Origin: Deuterostichococcus epilithicus | Taxonomy: Eukaryota; Chlorophyta; Trebouxiophyceae; Prasiolales; Stichococcaceae | Assembly: GCA_033439295.1 (NCBI GenBank) | Contig: JAVTLE010000005.1 | Coordinates: 2,468,501 to 2,532,500, forward strand | Direction of reading: 5' to 3' | Length of the DNA stretch: 64,000 nucleotides | Shown here: positions 15,276-27,049 of the stretch, in pieces | Layout: each line of letters begins with the position of its first letter | Position numbering within the stretch: position 1 is the first letter of the stretch | Notes under the pieces: model-generated | Told to the model about the DNA's origin: nothing | What the model saw: only the letters and a program-made list of their open reading frames with translations | The model's database searches: none | Translations under genes and position numbers: made by a program

Positions 15276-17770
15276 CTACGACTCTGCGGACGCCTCGGCC
15301 TTGGGGAAGACGTCGTCGACTAGGGCGTCCTTGTTGTCGTCGCCGTCCGCGAGCGCCTTGACGCCGTAGGCCAGCTTGGTGGGCACCTGCTTGATGCCCA
15401 CCGCCACCTTCGTCGGCACCTGCAGGGAACCAGGTGTTAGGGTCGTATATATCCGTAAGAACGCCAGGCTCCGGTCGGGCATCGGTATGGCGATGCACCA
15501 GGGTATGTGGATGCACCGCAACATGCGCGGAGGCCGCAGTCCAGCAAGCATAGGAGCAAGCAGCAAAGCTCTGCGCAGCAGTCCTTCTTCATCCAGGTGG
15601 CAAGCTGGGATGTCGTCAGCTCCCATCGTGCAGCGGGACATGCAGAGGCCGCTGCCTCCAGGGCGCCCCGGAGAAGGAGGAGGATGGGAAGGGGGATTGA
15701 AAGGGGGATTGAAAGGGAGGGGACTGCGGAGATAGAGGAGCGCTCGCCTGCTTGATGAGGCGCGCGATGGTGGCAATCAACTCCAGCTTGGTGGGCATCT
15801 TCTCCAGCCGGAGGACGCCCGCGTAGTCGAGTGCCTTGCCGTCCAGCACCGCGCCGCTGATGTCCGTCGGCTTCGCCTGCGCATGGGTCGCGCGGGGAGC
15901 AGGTCAGAAGGGGGGTGGGCAGCACCGCGCCGCTGATGTCCGTGGGCTTCGCCTGCACGCGGTGCGCACGGGAGGATGCAGGAGGGGGAATCGAAAGCCG
16001 TGCAGGCACTGGGGGCGCGGGCCGGTGCCATGCATGACGCGCCGCAGTCGGGGGCCGCCTCCCTTGACCCGACCTGCCCCGCTGACTGGGACAGCTGCTC
16101 GGCCCTGCTGCGCCCTGCCCAGCGATTGATCCTGATTCTGGTAGCGTTGCAGCGTCCGCCGGACCGATGCAGATCACAACATGCTGAACTTTCCATCCAT
16201 CTCGCAAACGACTGTCTTGCTCACCGCCGCACGCTGGTCCTTGGGTAGCTTCTCCTTGAGCTTCTTCTCGAACTCAATGTACGCCTTCACGCTGGCTGAC
16301 AGGTTCTCCTCGTCGACAAACACCCACGCGTTCTCCTCCTGTGCGGTCGGCACACACAGCTGCGTCAAAGCAAGGTGCGCAAAGGGGCGCAGAGGCGTGG
16401 CCAGCTGGTGGCAGCAGCAGCCGCGGCTGGTGCTCGGCAAGCGACGCCCAGCAACCATGCGCAGCCTCGCAGCTGTTTGGACAGTGCCCGCCAGGCCTGC
16501 CAGGCCAGTGCGCCAATTGCTGGCTGGCTGCGACCTCTGGCGCGTGCTCAGCTGGTGCCCACTTGCACAACTGCAAGCCGCATGTGCATGCTTTGCCAGC
16601 TGCCCTCGGGAAAGGGTGACAGCAAGAGGCCTGCCGGCGCTGCCAAGGCCCCAGCGCAGGCTGCGGCGGCGCCAGCCGGGCCGCTTCCGCTATCACTACC
16701 ACCGCATGCCGTCCTGCAACGGACATCTGGTTGTACATGTGCCGCACCCACCTGCAGGGCGGATTTGAGGGGGCTAAAACCCTCCACTTTGTCCGCCGCA
16801 ATCGCCATGAGCGTGTTTTTGCACACGATGACCTTCGACTGCTCCGGCAACGATCTCCTGAAGTCCTGAAACTCCTTCACCTGCAGTGCAGCACAGTCCA
16901 GCGTGAGTGCCGCCACAACAATAACAATGTTTGCAGTGGAAGCCGGTGCAATGCTCGGCCGCTGTGTCAGACGCGCGCCATGGCCTAAGCGACTCACGAC
17001 AGCCAGGTTACTTGACGTTGTTCATACCGACTTGCTCACCGAGATGTGTTTGTACCGCACGCCAAAGACGCAGGCGCTCGTCTCCAAGCTGGACACCAGC
17101 TTGTCGATTGTCTCCTCCTTCCGGGCACGCGAGAGCGCGCTGCGGACCTGCAAAGCGCAGTAGCTGCACGTGTTAAGACACCGGAGGTGCGGCCGCCACC
17201 ACTGCGCCGCAACCAAAACCGCTGCTGCAGCACCACGTGAGTCGGGGCGTGCACCCAAGTTACATGATTGCCGTGTTTGCCGCGCCCGCAGGCTGAACGG
17301 CCACTGCGGCCGACACTTCCGCGTCGTCAAACCATGCTTCTCCTCGTGCACGCTGCAAGCTGTGCGCTCCCGGCCCCCGCACCTGGAGGCTGTGCTGCGG
17401 CGCCCGCCGCTGCTGCAGGGCTGGTCGCCTGTGGAAGTGGTGGCACCCGCCCAGGCTGGAGCTGAAGCCGAGCTGCTGTGCTGCAGGCGCCGGGGCGCTC
17501 AGCCTGCAAGTCACGGCACAGGTGCTCGGGAGTTTCGACAGCAAGTGCTCACAGGGATGTTTGGCCACAACTTCTCTCACGAAGCCCGTACGGAGGGTCC
17601 TCCAGTCCAGATCATTGTACGTGCTGTTGGCACCAGCAGCAACAATGTCCAGGCCAGATCGAGCCAGCTGAGAGCTGGCCTGCACCACACCACGTCAAAG
17701 GCCGCCAGGATTGTGGGGCGTGCCTGCCGGAGCACCCGGCTGGCGGGGCAGTCATCGTCATGGCGCTCAT
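15276..17770 (-). CDS. rpl10: Plastid ribosomal protein uL10 (L10)
   Basis: Seven minus-strand exons: 17770-17724, 17503-17383, 17147-17040, 16880-16752, 16338-16225, 15876-15748, 15419-15276 (TAG); 263 residues. The first two exons encode a basic transit peptide (MSAMTMTAPPAGCSGR then RRPAL and RRAPQHSLQ), so the product goes to the plastid. The mature part shows VRSALSRARKEETIDKL, VFGVRYKHISVKEFQDFRRS, CKNTLMAIAADKVEGF, AWVFVDEE, KPTDISGAVLDGK and LEKMPTKLELIATIA, then two VPTK repeats typical of the plastid form. uL10 anchors the L7/L12 stalk on 23S rRNA. Introns starting at 15747 and 17723 have GC donors. The transit-peptide exons are less certain than the rest. Confidence 0.92.
15844..15956 (-). 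repeat. Duplicated acceptor plus exon start in uL10c
   Basis: A 37-base block at 15844-15880 recurs at 15920-15956 with one mismatch. The block contains the 3' splice site and the first codons (AKPTDISGAVL) of the sixth uL10c exon. The upstream copy lies in the intron and has no donor after it. Confidence 0.85.
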
Positions 17771-18012
17771 GCGGCAGTCCTCTGGACGTTGTAGGCTGCC
17801 TATGCGAGCTTCTGCGGCGCTGATCAATACGTGTACGCCTGGATCAGCGGCCTCTGTATGGTGGACTCTAGTGGTCACAGTGGCCGTTCCCTACAGTGCT
17901 GCCAGTAGGTTTTAGGCTGGGCCGCCTCAAAGTGTCGCACATGTGAGCGAGCTCACCCTTTCCCGAGGCCCCACCGTGCGGCGTGCGCGGCCATCGTGTC
18001 AGCTTCGTCATC
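17771..18012. promoter_or_regulatory. Bidirectional promoter region, uL10c / eL43
   Basis: Only 242 bases lie between the proposed uL10c start (-) and the eL43 start codon (+). Both genes encode ribosomal proteins, one for the plastid and one for the cytosol. The 5' UTRs must lie inside it, so a shared promoter is likely. Confidence 0.5.
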
Positions 18013-19091
<1,079 letters not shown>

Positions 19092-20324
19092 GCTGCCGGA
19101 TCTCTGAGGGTTGGAAGAGGATCGGGCCGACGGTGTATCGCGGATGCTTGCTGCAGCTGCACCCTGCCACCGTCCAGAGGCTCGTGGTCGCTGATGCTTG
19201 CGGCTGCGGGGTTGTGATGACATTCCAGCGGTCCACCGATGTTAATAGTCAGCAGCGCTGTCGAAGCTGGAAGAGTGCGGTGCTTCAAAAACACGCCGAT
19301 GCACGCACATCAGCAGAACATCCAGTTGATGCGCGCATGTGCACTACCTCCCTGAACTGCAAGCAGGTTCCCCGCGGATGTTTGAGGCCATTCTGTGGCA
19401 GACACACGGCCGGTACAGACCAAAGGATGACGCTCTGGGATGCTGCCTAACCGGACGGCATGCATGCTGTCATGGCGAGGTGCACCGTTTGTAGCTTCGG
19501 CTGCGAACTGCGCCTACACTGGCTACAGTCTGTATCCCAGCGAGACTCTCGTGGTATTTCACTAGATTGCCCCAGGTGGCGCGCTGTGGCGAGCATGATC
19601 GCCAGAGCCTGCTCTCGCACAGAACCGTTTGGCGTTGCATTCCGGAATCGTGCTGAATCCATCGGAATCCAGGTCTCCTACTTAGACTACAGCCGCAGGA
19701 AAGAACGCCTGAAGCCGGACGGTCGACGCACGCCTTGGTGATCTGGCAAGGTGCAGCACCCGGAATCCTGCTGAACGTGTGCAAGCTCACGTTCGACATG
19801 TCCACAAGCGCTACAGGGAGCACTGTGATCCCAGCCCAACTCTGTCTGCTGCAAAGAGGACCCCTGGAGGACCTACGGTACGGACGTCCGGTGATGCTGC
19901 TCACTGGTCGCGGTCCCGTGAGGTTTGACGCGCGTCGTAAGATGTTGTCCTTTGAGGCCATTTTTGTGTCCAGCGCTGGCTGCCTCGCAGTTTGGCCAGC
20001 GTCCGGAACGTCTCCCGGATGCAACCTGCTGTTGACGTCAGACCTTTGATCGGGCCCTGCCGTCGTCTCACTGTCTGTGTCCAGGAATGGCACACGCATG
20101 GCACTGAAGTATTGGTGCAAAATCTCTGCATGGGGGTATACATCAGCAATCACCTGCATGCGTGCTGGCTTCGCTTGCTGATCAGTACAACACAAAATGG
20201 GTTCACCTCACCTCCAGTCGACAGACCTCTGCAATCTTTCACAGAGGCCTGAGCCTGCAAGCGCGCTCTGTTGCCTGCAAGTGAAACACTTTACATTGCT
20301 GTCCCAGGCCCATCTGCCGCCACC
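19092..20324. other. Intergenic, no convincing gene
   Basis: About 1.2 kb before the first tandem membrane gene. The longest open frame (19470-20195, minus) lacks any family motif and has shadow-like composition. A possible tiny upstream coding exon of the membrane gene, ATGG at 20197-20200 followed by GT, lies here: phase would join it to 20308. Confidence 0.45.
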
Positions 20325-23300
20325 ATGGTGTGCCGCGAGCAGCTGGCGGCCGGCGCAAGGGTCGCCGGCATGGAGACCGTGCGAGCGTTTGGATCAGGTG
20401 CGAATGCCACACCACCTCGCAGCTCTGCCGCCGTGTGCCTCCATCTATTGTTTTGCTAGGAGCCCATGTGCATGTGCTGCTACAGCAAATGTGACTCCCT
20501 CATGCCGGCATAGCGCGGCAACATCCGGCGTTCATGGTCAGCACTGGACAGGCATCCCCGCCCACGATTGCAAGAGCTCACCGGGGGTGTGTGCCTGATA
20601 CAGGCTACTGGTTCGGGCCGCAGACGGGCAAGGAGGGCCCATGGGTGGCGCCGCTGTTCACCGCCGGGTTCCTCTTCTATCTGGCCATCCTTAACGTCCG
20701 CGCCGGAAAGTCGTCGCTGCTCCGGAGCCTCATCACAGCCTACATAGCGATCACTGGCATCGTCGAGGTGACAGCATCTTGTGGTTCGATGTCCGGACCT
20801 GAGCTATACTGCTGCATCGTCGTGCTGCCAGCTACGTCATGCTCACAGTGCCGCTGCTCACTGCAGCTCACCCGCTTCGTGTGGGACGTGAGCCGGTTTG
20901 CACTGGTTTGGGCGGCGCTGCACAACCTCGCAGAATGGGGCGTGATTGGCTTCACCGTCTTCAAGGCATGTTGTTTAATTCTCTTGATGGATCAGATGTG
21001 GTCGAACTGGCGCACTCCTGCTTGCATATGAGCGCTTGTGCGGCGGTCGGAGGCCGTCCAGGCCGCCACAAGGAAAGACAAGTTTAGGCGTGCTCTTAAA
21101 CCGCAGGCAGCGGAGGCGGACGCGCACTGGTGGCGCTCCCAGCTGTGGATCCTGCTTGTTTCCCAGGTGGGCCTTGTTGGTCGCTCCACATGATCAAGAA
21201 GTGATCAGCATACATTTGACAGTTTATCTGTGATTTGATGCCTTGTCAGCCCGAGTGAGGCTGGTGGGTTTGACACTGCCTCTCTCTTTGTTCCCAGTGG
21301 ATCCTGTTCGCACCCACGCTGACGGAGGGCGGCCTGGGCGAGCAGCTGGTCGGCCTCCTGTGCGATTGGCTGCTCATGATCGTGTGGGGCCGCCTGTACC
21401 TCAAGTCTGACCCCGCCAAAAGAAAATACATCCTCTTTGGCTTCCTTGCCTCGGTGAGCCAGTTTCTGAGCGTGGCTGAGCACACTCAAGGGGCTGATGT
21501 GCACACCCGGCTGCTGTCCAGACTGTTCCTCGGCATTGCATCATTATTATCTTATTCTTTTTCCTCACCGCCGGCTTGCGGAAAGTCGATGCTGGGCATT
21601 GCACGCCGCAGATTGGGCACATGCTGGAGATCCTTCCGCTTGTCTCTCTGCTCATCGGAGTCGTCAAGACGCCGTCAATCCCCGGTGAGCATATGCGCTG
21701 CAGGCACTGTTACTGTGCTGTCGCTGAGCTGCCCTGTCCTCGCGCAACCGACCGGAAACTCATATCTCAAGCCTGTGCGCCGTCCTACCCCAGTGAATCC
21801 ATCTGGCCGCAGGCTGCCTCCTCATTAGCTTCACCACGCCCATCACCTTCTATCTTTACCACCGGATGGTGGCCGGCTTTGATGCCTCCAATGACCCCGA
21901 CCTGGTCTCCTCCAGCGCCAAAGACGACCGCCCCGCGCAGGACCACTCCCTGCCCTGGCAGCAGGTCGCCAAGCTCATCGCCATCGCCTTCGGCCTCAGC
22001 TGCCTCACCCTGCTGGGCCCCGCCGCCGTCATCCCCACGTGCCCGACCTCAGGCATGGCGGTGCGTCGCTTGCGTGACGTTGCCCTCCTTTTCCGCATAT
22101 GCGATCTGAATGCAATAGTAGCGGTGTCGAGCAGTTTTGCCCCGCGTTTGCCAGCCAGGTATGATGATACGAATATACGATGACACAGTGATATGTCCGT
22201 TGCACGGTTCTGAGTCCCTCGCTCTGAAGACTGTATGTCTTGCGACATCACTCCAGGTGCCCCCTGGCGCCACGCTGCCGCACACTTCCCCCGCGCTGCC
22301 CGGCTTGCCGGCATTCACGGGCACCAGCAGTGGACTGCCCATCAGTGGCCAAGTTTCTCAAGCATCATACTCCCCTGGCGCTGCTCAGACCACCACAGGC
22401 AGGTCTTCGCCTGCCATAACTGCTGTCATCACGCCGCGGGTAGCCTGCACGCTTGACGTCGTGACGTGACATGCTTATGTGCTGGGCCTGCTTAATGCTG
22501 CTGGCAATCCATCACTACTCAACAAGCCAGATCTGCAACTGGCTTGCCACCGCCACAACCTGGTTGCGCTTGTGCCATGCAGGCAGCAACGAGTCGCTGT
22601 GCGCATCCAACACCAAACTCACGGGCACCACGACAGTCGTTGCCAAGCCCGGCCAGGGCATTGCCCTGCGCGACATGATCGCCACCATGCCAGGTGCGGC
22701 ACATGACTCTCAAGGGAAGTGCTGTGCAGGTGTCCCGAGGTCCGAAACGGGATTGCATCTGCCTCCGTGCGAGCCCTGCAGGAGCATTGGGTGGTGGATG
22801 AAGAACAGCTGAGTATCATATAGAGTCGGCGGCGGCCAGAAGCAAGCCAGCAGGCTGCAGGCGGAGTGACAAAACAAAGTACTTCCCTGCAGGCCCCATC
22901 CGCCAGGAGTACGGTAACCTCTATTATGAGGAGGCGTACGGCGGTGCCGATGGGCTGACTGTCAAGTTCTTCGAGTCCTGGTCCAGCATCCGCTCCCTGT
23001 ACAAGCACATCTACATGTCGCCCACCGTGCGGCGCGTGTTCTTCTCGGAGGCCTTCCGCAACATCGTGGCAAACCAGGTCCTGGAGGGACCCTTCCAGGT
23101 GATTGAATTCACTGCCGCAAGCCCTGCGTCTCTGACATGGCAACTGCATGTAGCCCATATCCACGGCAGTGTGGCAGCACCGACACCTTACTGCCGTTCT
23201 ACAGCCGCTCGCATGATGACTTGCGCTGTGGGCTGCGCCCCAGGCCTGCGCTGTCGCAGGCTTTGCTTTCCAGAGGGATTTTTGCCCGACCAGCCTGCTC

Positions 23301-24243
23301 CTGGCCGAGCTGCAGTTAGTTCATATGTCGTCCCGCAGGCGATGGTGCCGTGCTCGGAAGCGGAGAAGGAGTCGCAGCCGGTCACCATTCCCTTCTCCAC
23401 TGTCATCGACGCACCCGTGGAGTGCCTGTGGGCCAAGATCGACGCCTGGTCTACAGACTACTCCTGGGTCGAGGACTCACAGGTACCAACGCCCTGATCG
23501 AATGCTGGCATCGCAGCACGGTTAAGCTCCTTTCACACATGCTGTCTGAGCCGCCTGCCGCACCACTGTGATGGCGATTCGTCATGCGCGCGCGCAGGGC
23601 GTGACCGCGGTGACGCCGACGCTGCGCATCCTGCACTTCAAGTCTACCGACGTGCCGGTCATCCGGCAGACCGCCCCGCTGGCGGAGCCGGAGCAGCCCG
23701 CCGGCGGGCACCGCCTCATTTACTACATGCTCGGCGGTGAGTCCCCACATTGAAGCGTGCCTGTGGCTCTCGCAGTGGCTCACGTGACAGACACACATTC
23801 GCTTTGCTGGACAGCAGCGTCAGGGGCAGCATATAGGAGTTTCAAGGCTGCCGACACGAGGCTGCTCCGCTCCGTCTGTGCATCCCTTAAGTTTGTGCAG
23901 CAGGGAATTGCAGCGCCAAAGCGCCGCTGAATCGTCTGGCAAAGTCGGCCACCATCCTCTGCTCTTGATGAAGGATGCCCCGGAACATGCAGGTGCATTC
24001 ATGGACACGATCGGGGAGGTGTACAAGGGCGATCTGGCCATCATACCCTCCGCCACCGACCCGTCCAAAACGCTGCTCACCTACTCGTCCACCATCGTCG
24101 CGAAGGACCCTTCCTTCACCAAAGCGTACTATGACAGCGTGTACGACGACTTCACCCAGAATCGGATTCCGTTCCTGCAGCGCTGGGGCCGCGATGCGGG
24201 CGCCGCCTGCCACGCAGCCGCGCAGCAGCGCGCCACTTCGTGA
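20325..24243 (+). CDS. Multi-pass membrane protein with SRPBCC domain, copy 1
   Basis: Thirteen exons: 20325-20397, 20604-20767, 20867-20965, 21107-21166, 21298-21453, 21612-21684, 21813-22060, 22257-22398, 22583-22693, 22893-23098, 23339-23482, 23598-23736, 23993-24243 (TGA); 621 residues. The N-terminal half has about seven or eight hydrophobic helices, e.g. WVAPLFTAGFLFYLAILNV, ALVWAALHNLAEWGVIGF and FGFLASIGHMLEILPLVSLL. A Pro/Gly/Ser/Thr linker follows, then a conserved block (EEAYGGADGLTVKFFESW), then a soluble domain starting PVTIPFSTVIDAPVECLWAK and ending with a long helix (YDDFTQNRIPFLQRWGRD), the SRPBCC/polyketide-cyclase/START-like pattern that usually makes a hydrophobic ligand cavity. 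I do not recognise the membrane half or the full architecture. Ligand sensing or lipid handling is inference. An upstream coding exon is possible (see 19092-20324). GC donors at 20966 and 22399. Confidence 0.85.
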
Positions 24244-27049
24244 TCAGACTCAGTGCCGCGGGAAGTGGTCTTTGATGGCGCAGAGTTCCTTATGCGCACA
24301 CTGCAGAAGCTTAAGATTCGGTTTTGTGCCTTCGATGTATTGACATACATGTTTGATTTTTGTGGGAAAGTCGTGTTGGGTCGACTGGGATGTTGTGATT
24401 GCGCATCTGTATTCCAGATGACTTTGTGTGCACTTGAGTATTGAGTAGATTTACTTGAGCATCGCAACGGATGAAGACGCCGGGTTGAGGATTGTTGCAT
24501 TTTGAGAATCGCAATGAACAGCGCTACCGGTACATGCAGCGTGGTTTGATGCCGCTGCCTTCGCGGCGATGCATGCGATGGATGGTGCAGTGTGGTACGT
24601 GACATGCCAGAGCCTCAACAGCAGCATGCCAACGCGACGATACAAAACGATCTACCTTACAGTGGCGGCGGCAGCTTGAAGCCGCAGTTGGCGGGCATTG
24701 TGCAGCAAACTCGTCTGCCACAGCTCAGGCGTCAGATTTCTGATGCGCCTATGACTTACGGTCGTTCGTACAATCCTCACATTGGCGCGTGCACCTCCTC
24801 ATTCCGTCCAAAATATCGCAATTTTTCAGCCTCCGTCAAGTTGCATGCCGCGGCGCATATGGCAGCACATGTTGCATGCAGCAGAGCCAGTGGCAAGACC
24901 TGATGCCTGAACAGTCTGGGTCATCTCTTGCATCAGAATCAGCTATGTGAAGGCCTTCGTCACCTCTGATCTGTATCAGAAGTGGCCAGCACTCTTTCTG
25001 AAAGGCGTCTGCACCAGTGTAGGACTAATATTGCACCCACTGCTGCCATAGCGATGATGAATGATTAAGAACAGGGCGCCCAGCGGCGGTTTTGCGTGTG
25101 GTTGCATCAGGTGACCACGTTGGAAATATGCTCCATCACAGCAGCACTGCATCAACCTGCTGCTCTCCTTTTGTCTTCTTTTCTTTCCACAACACATCCC
25201 AGGTTCAGCGAAGCATGAGCAGTTTGGGGGAACAGCAATGAAGCTGAAATAGCGAGTGCGTTGGCAAGCGGCGAAGTGTTGTAGGTGATGAAGTCGACCC
25301 TCTAGGCCGTGGGTCCAAGAAGCTGGGTCCTCGCTGTGCGCGCAAGAGCTGGTATGCAGACCACTGACCATGAGCTTAAGCTATGTTATTTGTCGTCCAG
25401 TGCAACGGTGCTCAGCGCGCGGGGCGGCGGGACGACATCTTTGACCGGGAGTGCCGCTTCTACCCCGAGGCGAGTGGCAGGCCGGGCCAGCTCTTGGCCT
25501 AGCCCGCCGCCTCTGCGGCAAAGCTGTGTCTGTGGCCCCTTGATCATTGTGGGGTGGAGGGGCCCCGAGCCCACTGCCACGCACAAGGAAGGGGCAAGCC
25601 CCTGTACCCCCAGCGGACCGCACAGCCCGCAGAAGCGTGCGCCACAAGGGCACAAACGTCCAGTCCGTAATGCCCAATGCGAATCAAAGCCAGAACAAGA
25701 GCGCGTAAAATCACACCGCATGCAATGAAACCACGCCAGCCGCTGGGCGCCCGCCGATCGGAGGCCTGCCACAGCAGGCTGCTGAAACTGATAAAGGGCC
25801 CCTGGACGGCGGCTGAACCCCGCTACCGATCTGGGGCCACTCCCACCGCACAGAATTCCGACAGGACACTGAAGGATCGCGCTACGCCGCCCATTGCACC
25901 TGCAGAGCCAGCCGCAGCCCCGGCCGCGCAGCCTGCAGGTGTGCATGCTAGCTGCTGCCCATCCAGGATGCGGCGGGCCGAAAGCCTAATCGCCCATAGT
26001 CTATGGCGGACAGGGTTGCCCGGCACATCACGCAGGCGCCAGGAACTCCGCTCCGCCGCCACCGCTGACTACGCATGAGCCAGTCGTCCACCGTCCGCAT
26101 GCGCCGCCCCTGCTTGCGGCCGCTGCTAGCTGGTGCTGCTCCTTCCCATGCAGCGATGTCTGAGGTGATGTGCACATGATCATCACAAACACCCTCTTGT
26201 GGCGCTCGTACGGGAGAGAAGCTGCTTGCCACGTGGCACATGCTGTCACGAGAGCAGTGCCAGGTGCGATAAGATCCGGTCATGCCCGGAGTCGGGCATT
26301 TCCTTTGTTTAGTGTACACGTCCGCACACAGAGAGACTCTGAGGCTCATCGTGTCGAAGGGGGAAGACCGCGCAGACGGAGCCGCGTGCCGGAGTGCTGC
26401 CGGCGCCACCTCCTGAGAGTGTCAGGTGCCATCTGCGCTGATCTGCCCGCCAGATCCGCAGCAATGAAATGTTTTTAGGTTTGAATGTGAACAGTCCTGC
26501 GGATGCGCTCTGCAATGCGAACTACTCTGTCGATGCATCACGAAGTATCTAACGGCGTCCACTACGGGCGACAGTAGACCAGACCAGGTCAATGAGCACC
26601 TATCCGCAGGTCTAGAGGCATCTGTTGGTGCATCTGGGGCCTGCTCCGTGGGCAGACTATTCGCGCGGGCGGATCAACATCCGGGTTGTTCAGTTCTATC
26701 TGAGCAGCTTTTGTCTTCGCAATACTGGCGCCTGCATCGAGATGCAAGCTTCAGAATCTGCACGGATCAACTCATACTCTGCACGGATCGCCGGTTGGCT
26801 GGTCAGATTCATGTTGGCGGCCTGCAGTACCGTCTCTTGCCAGCTGGGGATCGAACCTTTTACAGGCTGCATCGTCCCGGGCAAATGTCTGGTACCAGAA
26901 CCGGGAGCAGCTGCAGAGGTCTGCATATGCAGACTCGTGCGCCGTCAGGCTGGAATGCTGGGTTCGATTTGATTTGGCCATGATCTGCTGTCCAACTTTC
27001 TAACCCCATTCACTCTCATGCCGCAGGCGCGCCTGCCATCCCAGCCACC
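24244..27049. other. 2.8-kb spacer between the tandem genes
   Basis: No gene was convincingly assembled. A stretch at 25395-25502 (+) follows an acceptor-like CAG and ends in TAG; it reads like an exon (RRDDIFDRECRFYPEASG) but I found no partners. Low-conviction frames occur at 24592-24903 (+) and 25386-25946 (-). Near 26955 an ATGCTGG before GT could be a short first exon for copy 2, joining in phase to 27027. Confidence 0.4.

Noticed and set aside
15437-16207. 256-codon minus-strand frame through uL10c introns
   Set aside because: It only reads through introns and changes frame relative to the conserved uL10 exons.
19470-20195. 241-codon open frame on the minus strand
   Set aside because: No domain, motif or splice context; composition looks like a chance open frame in GC-rich DNA.
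26840-26870. Possible tRNA T-loop (GGATCGAACC) on the minus strand
   Set aside because: The flanking bases do not pair into a T stem and no D or anticodon arm can be folded.
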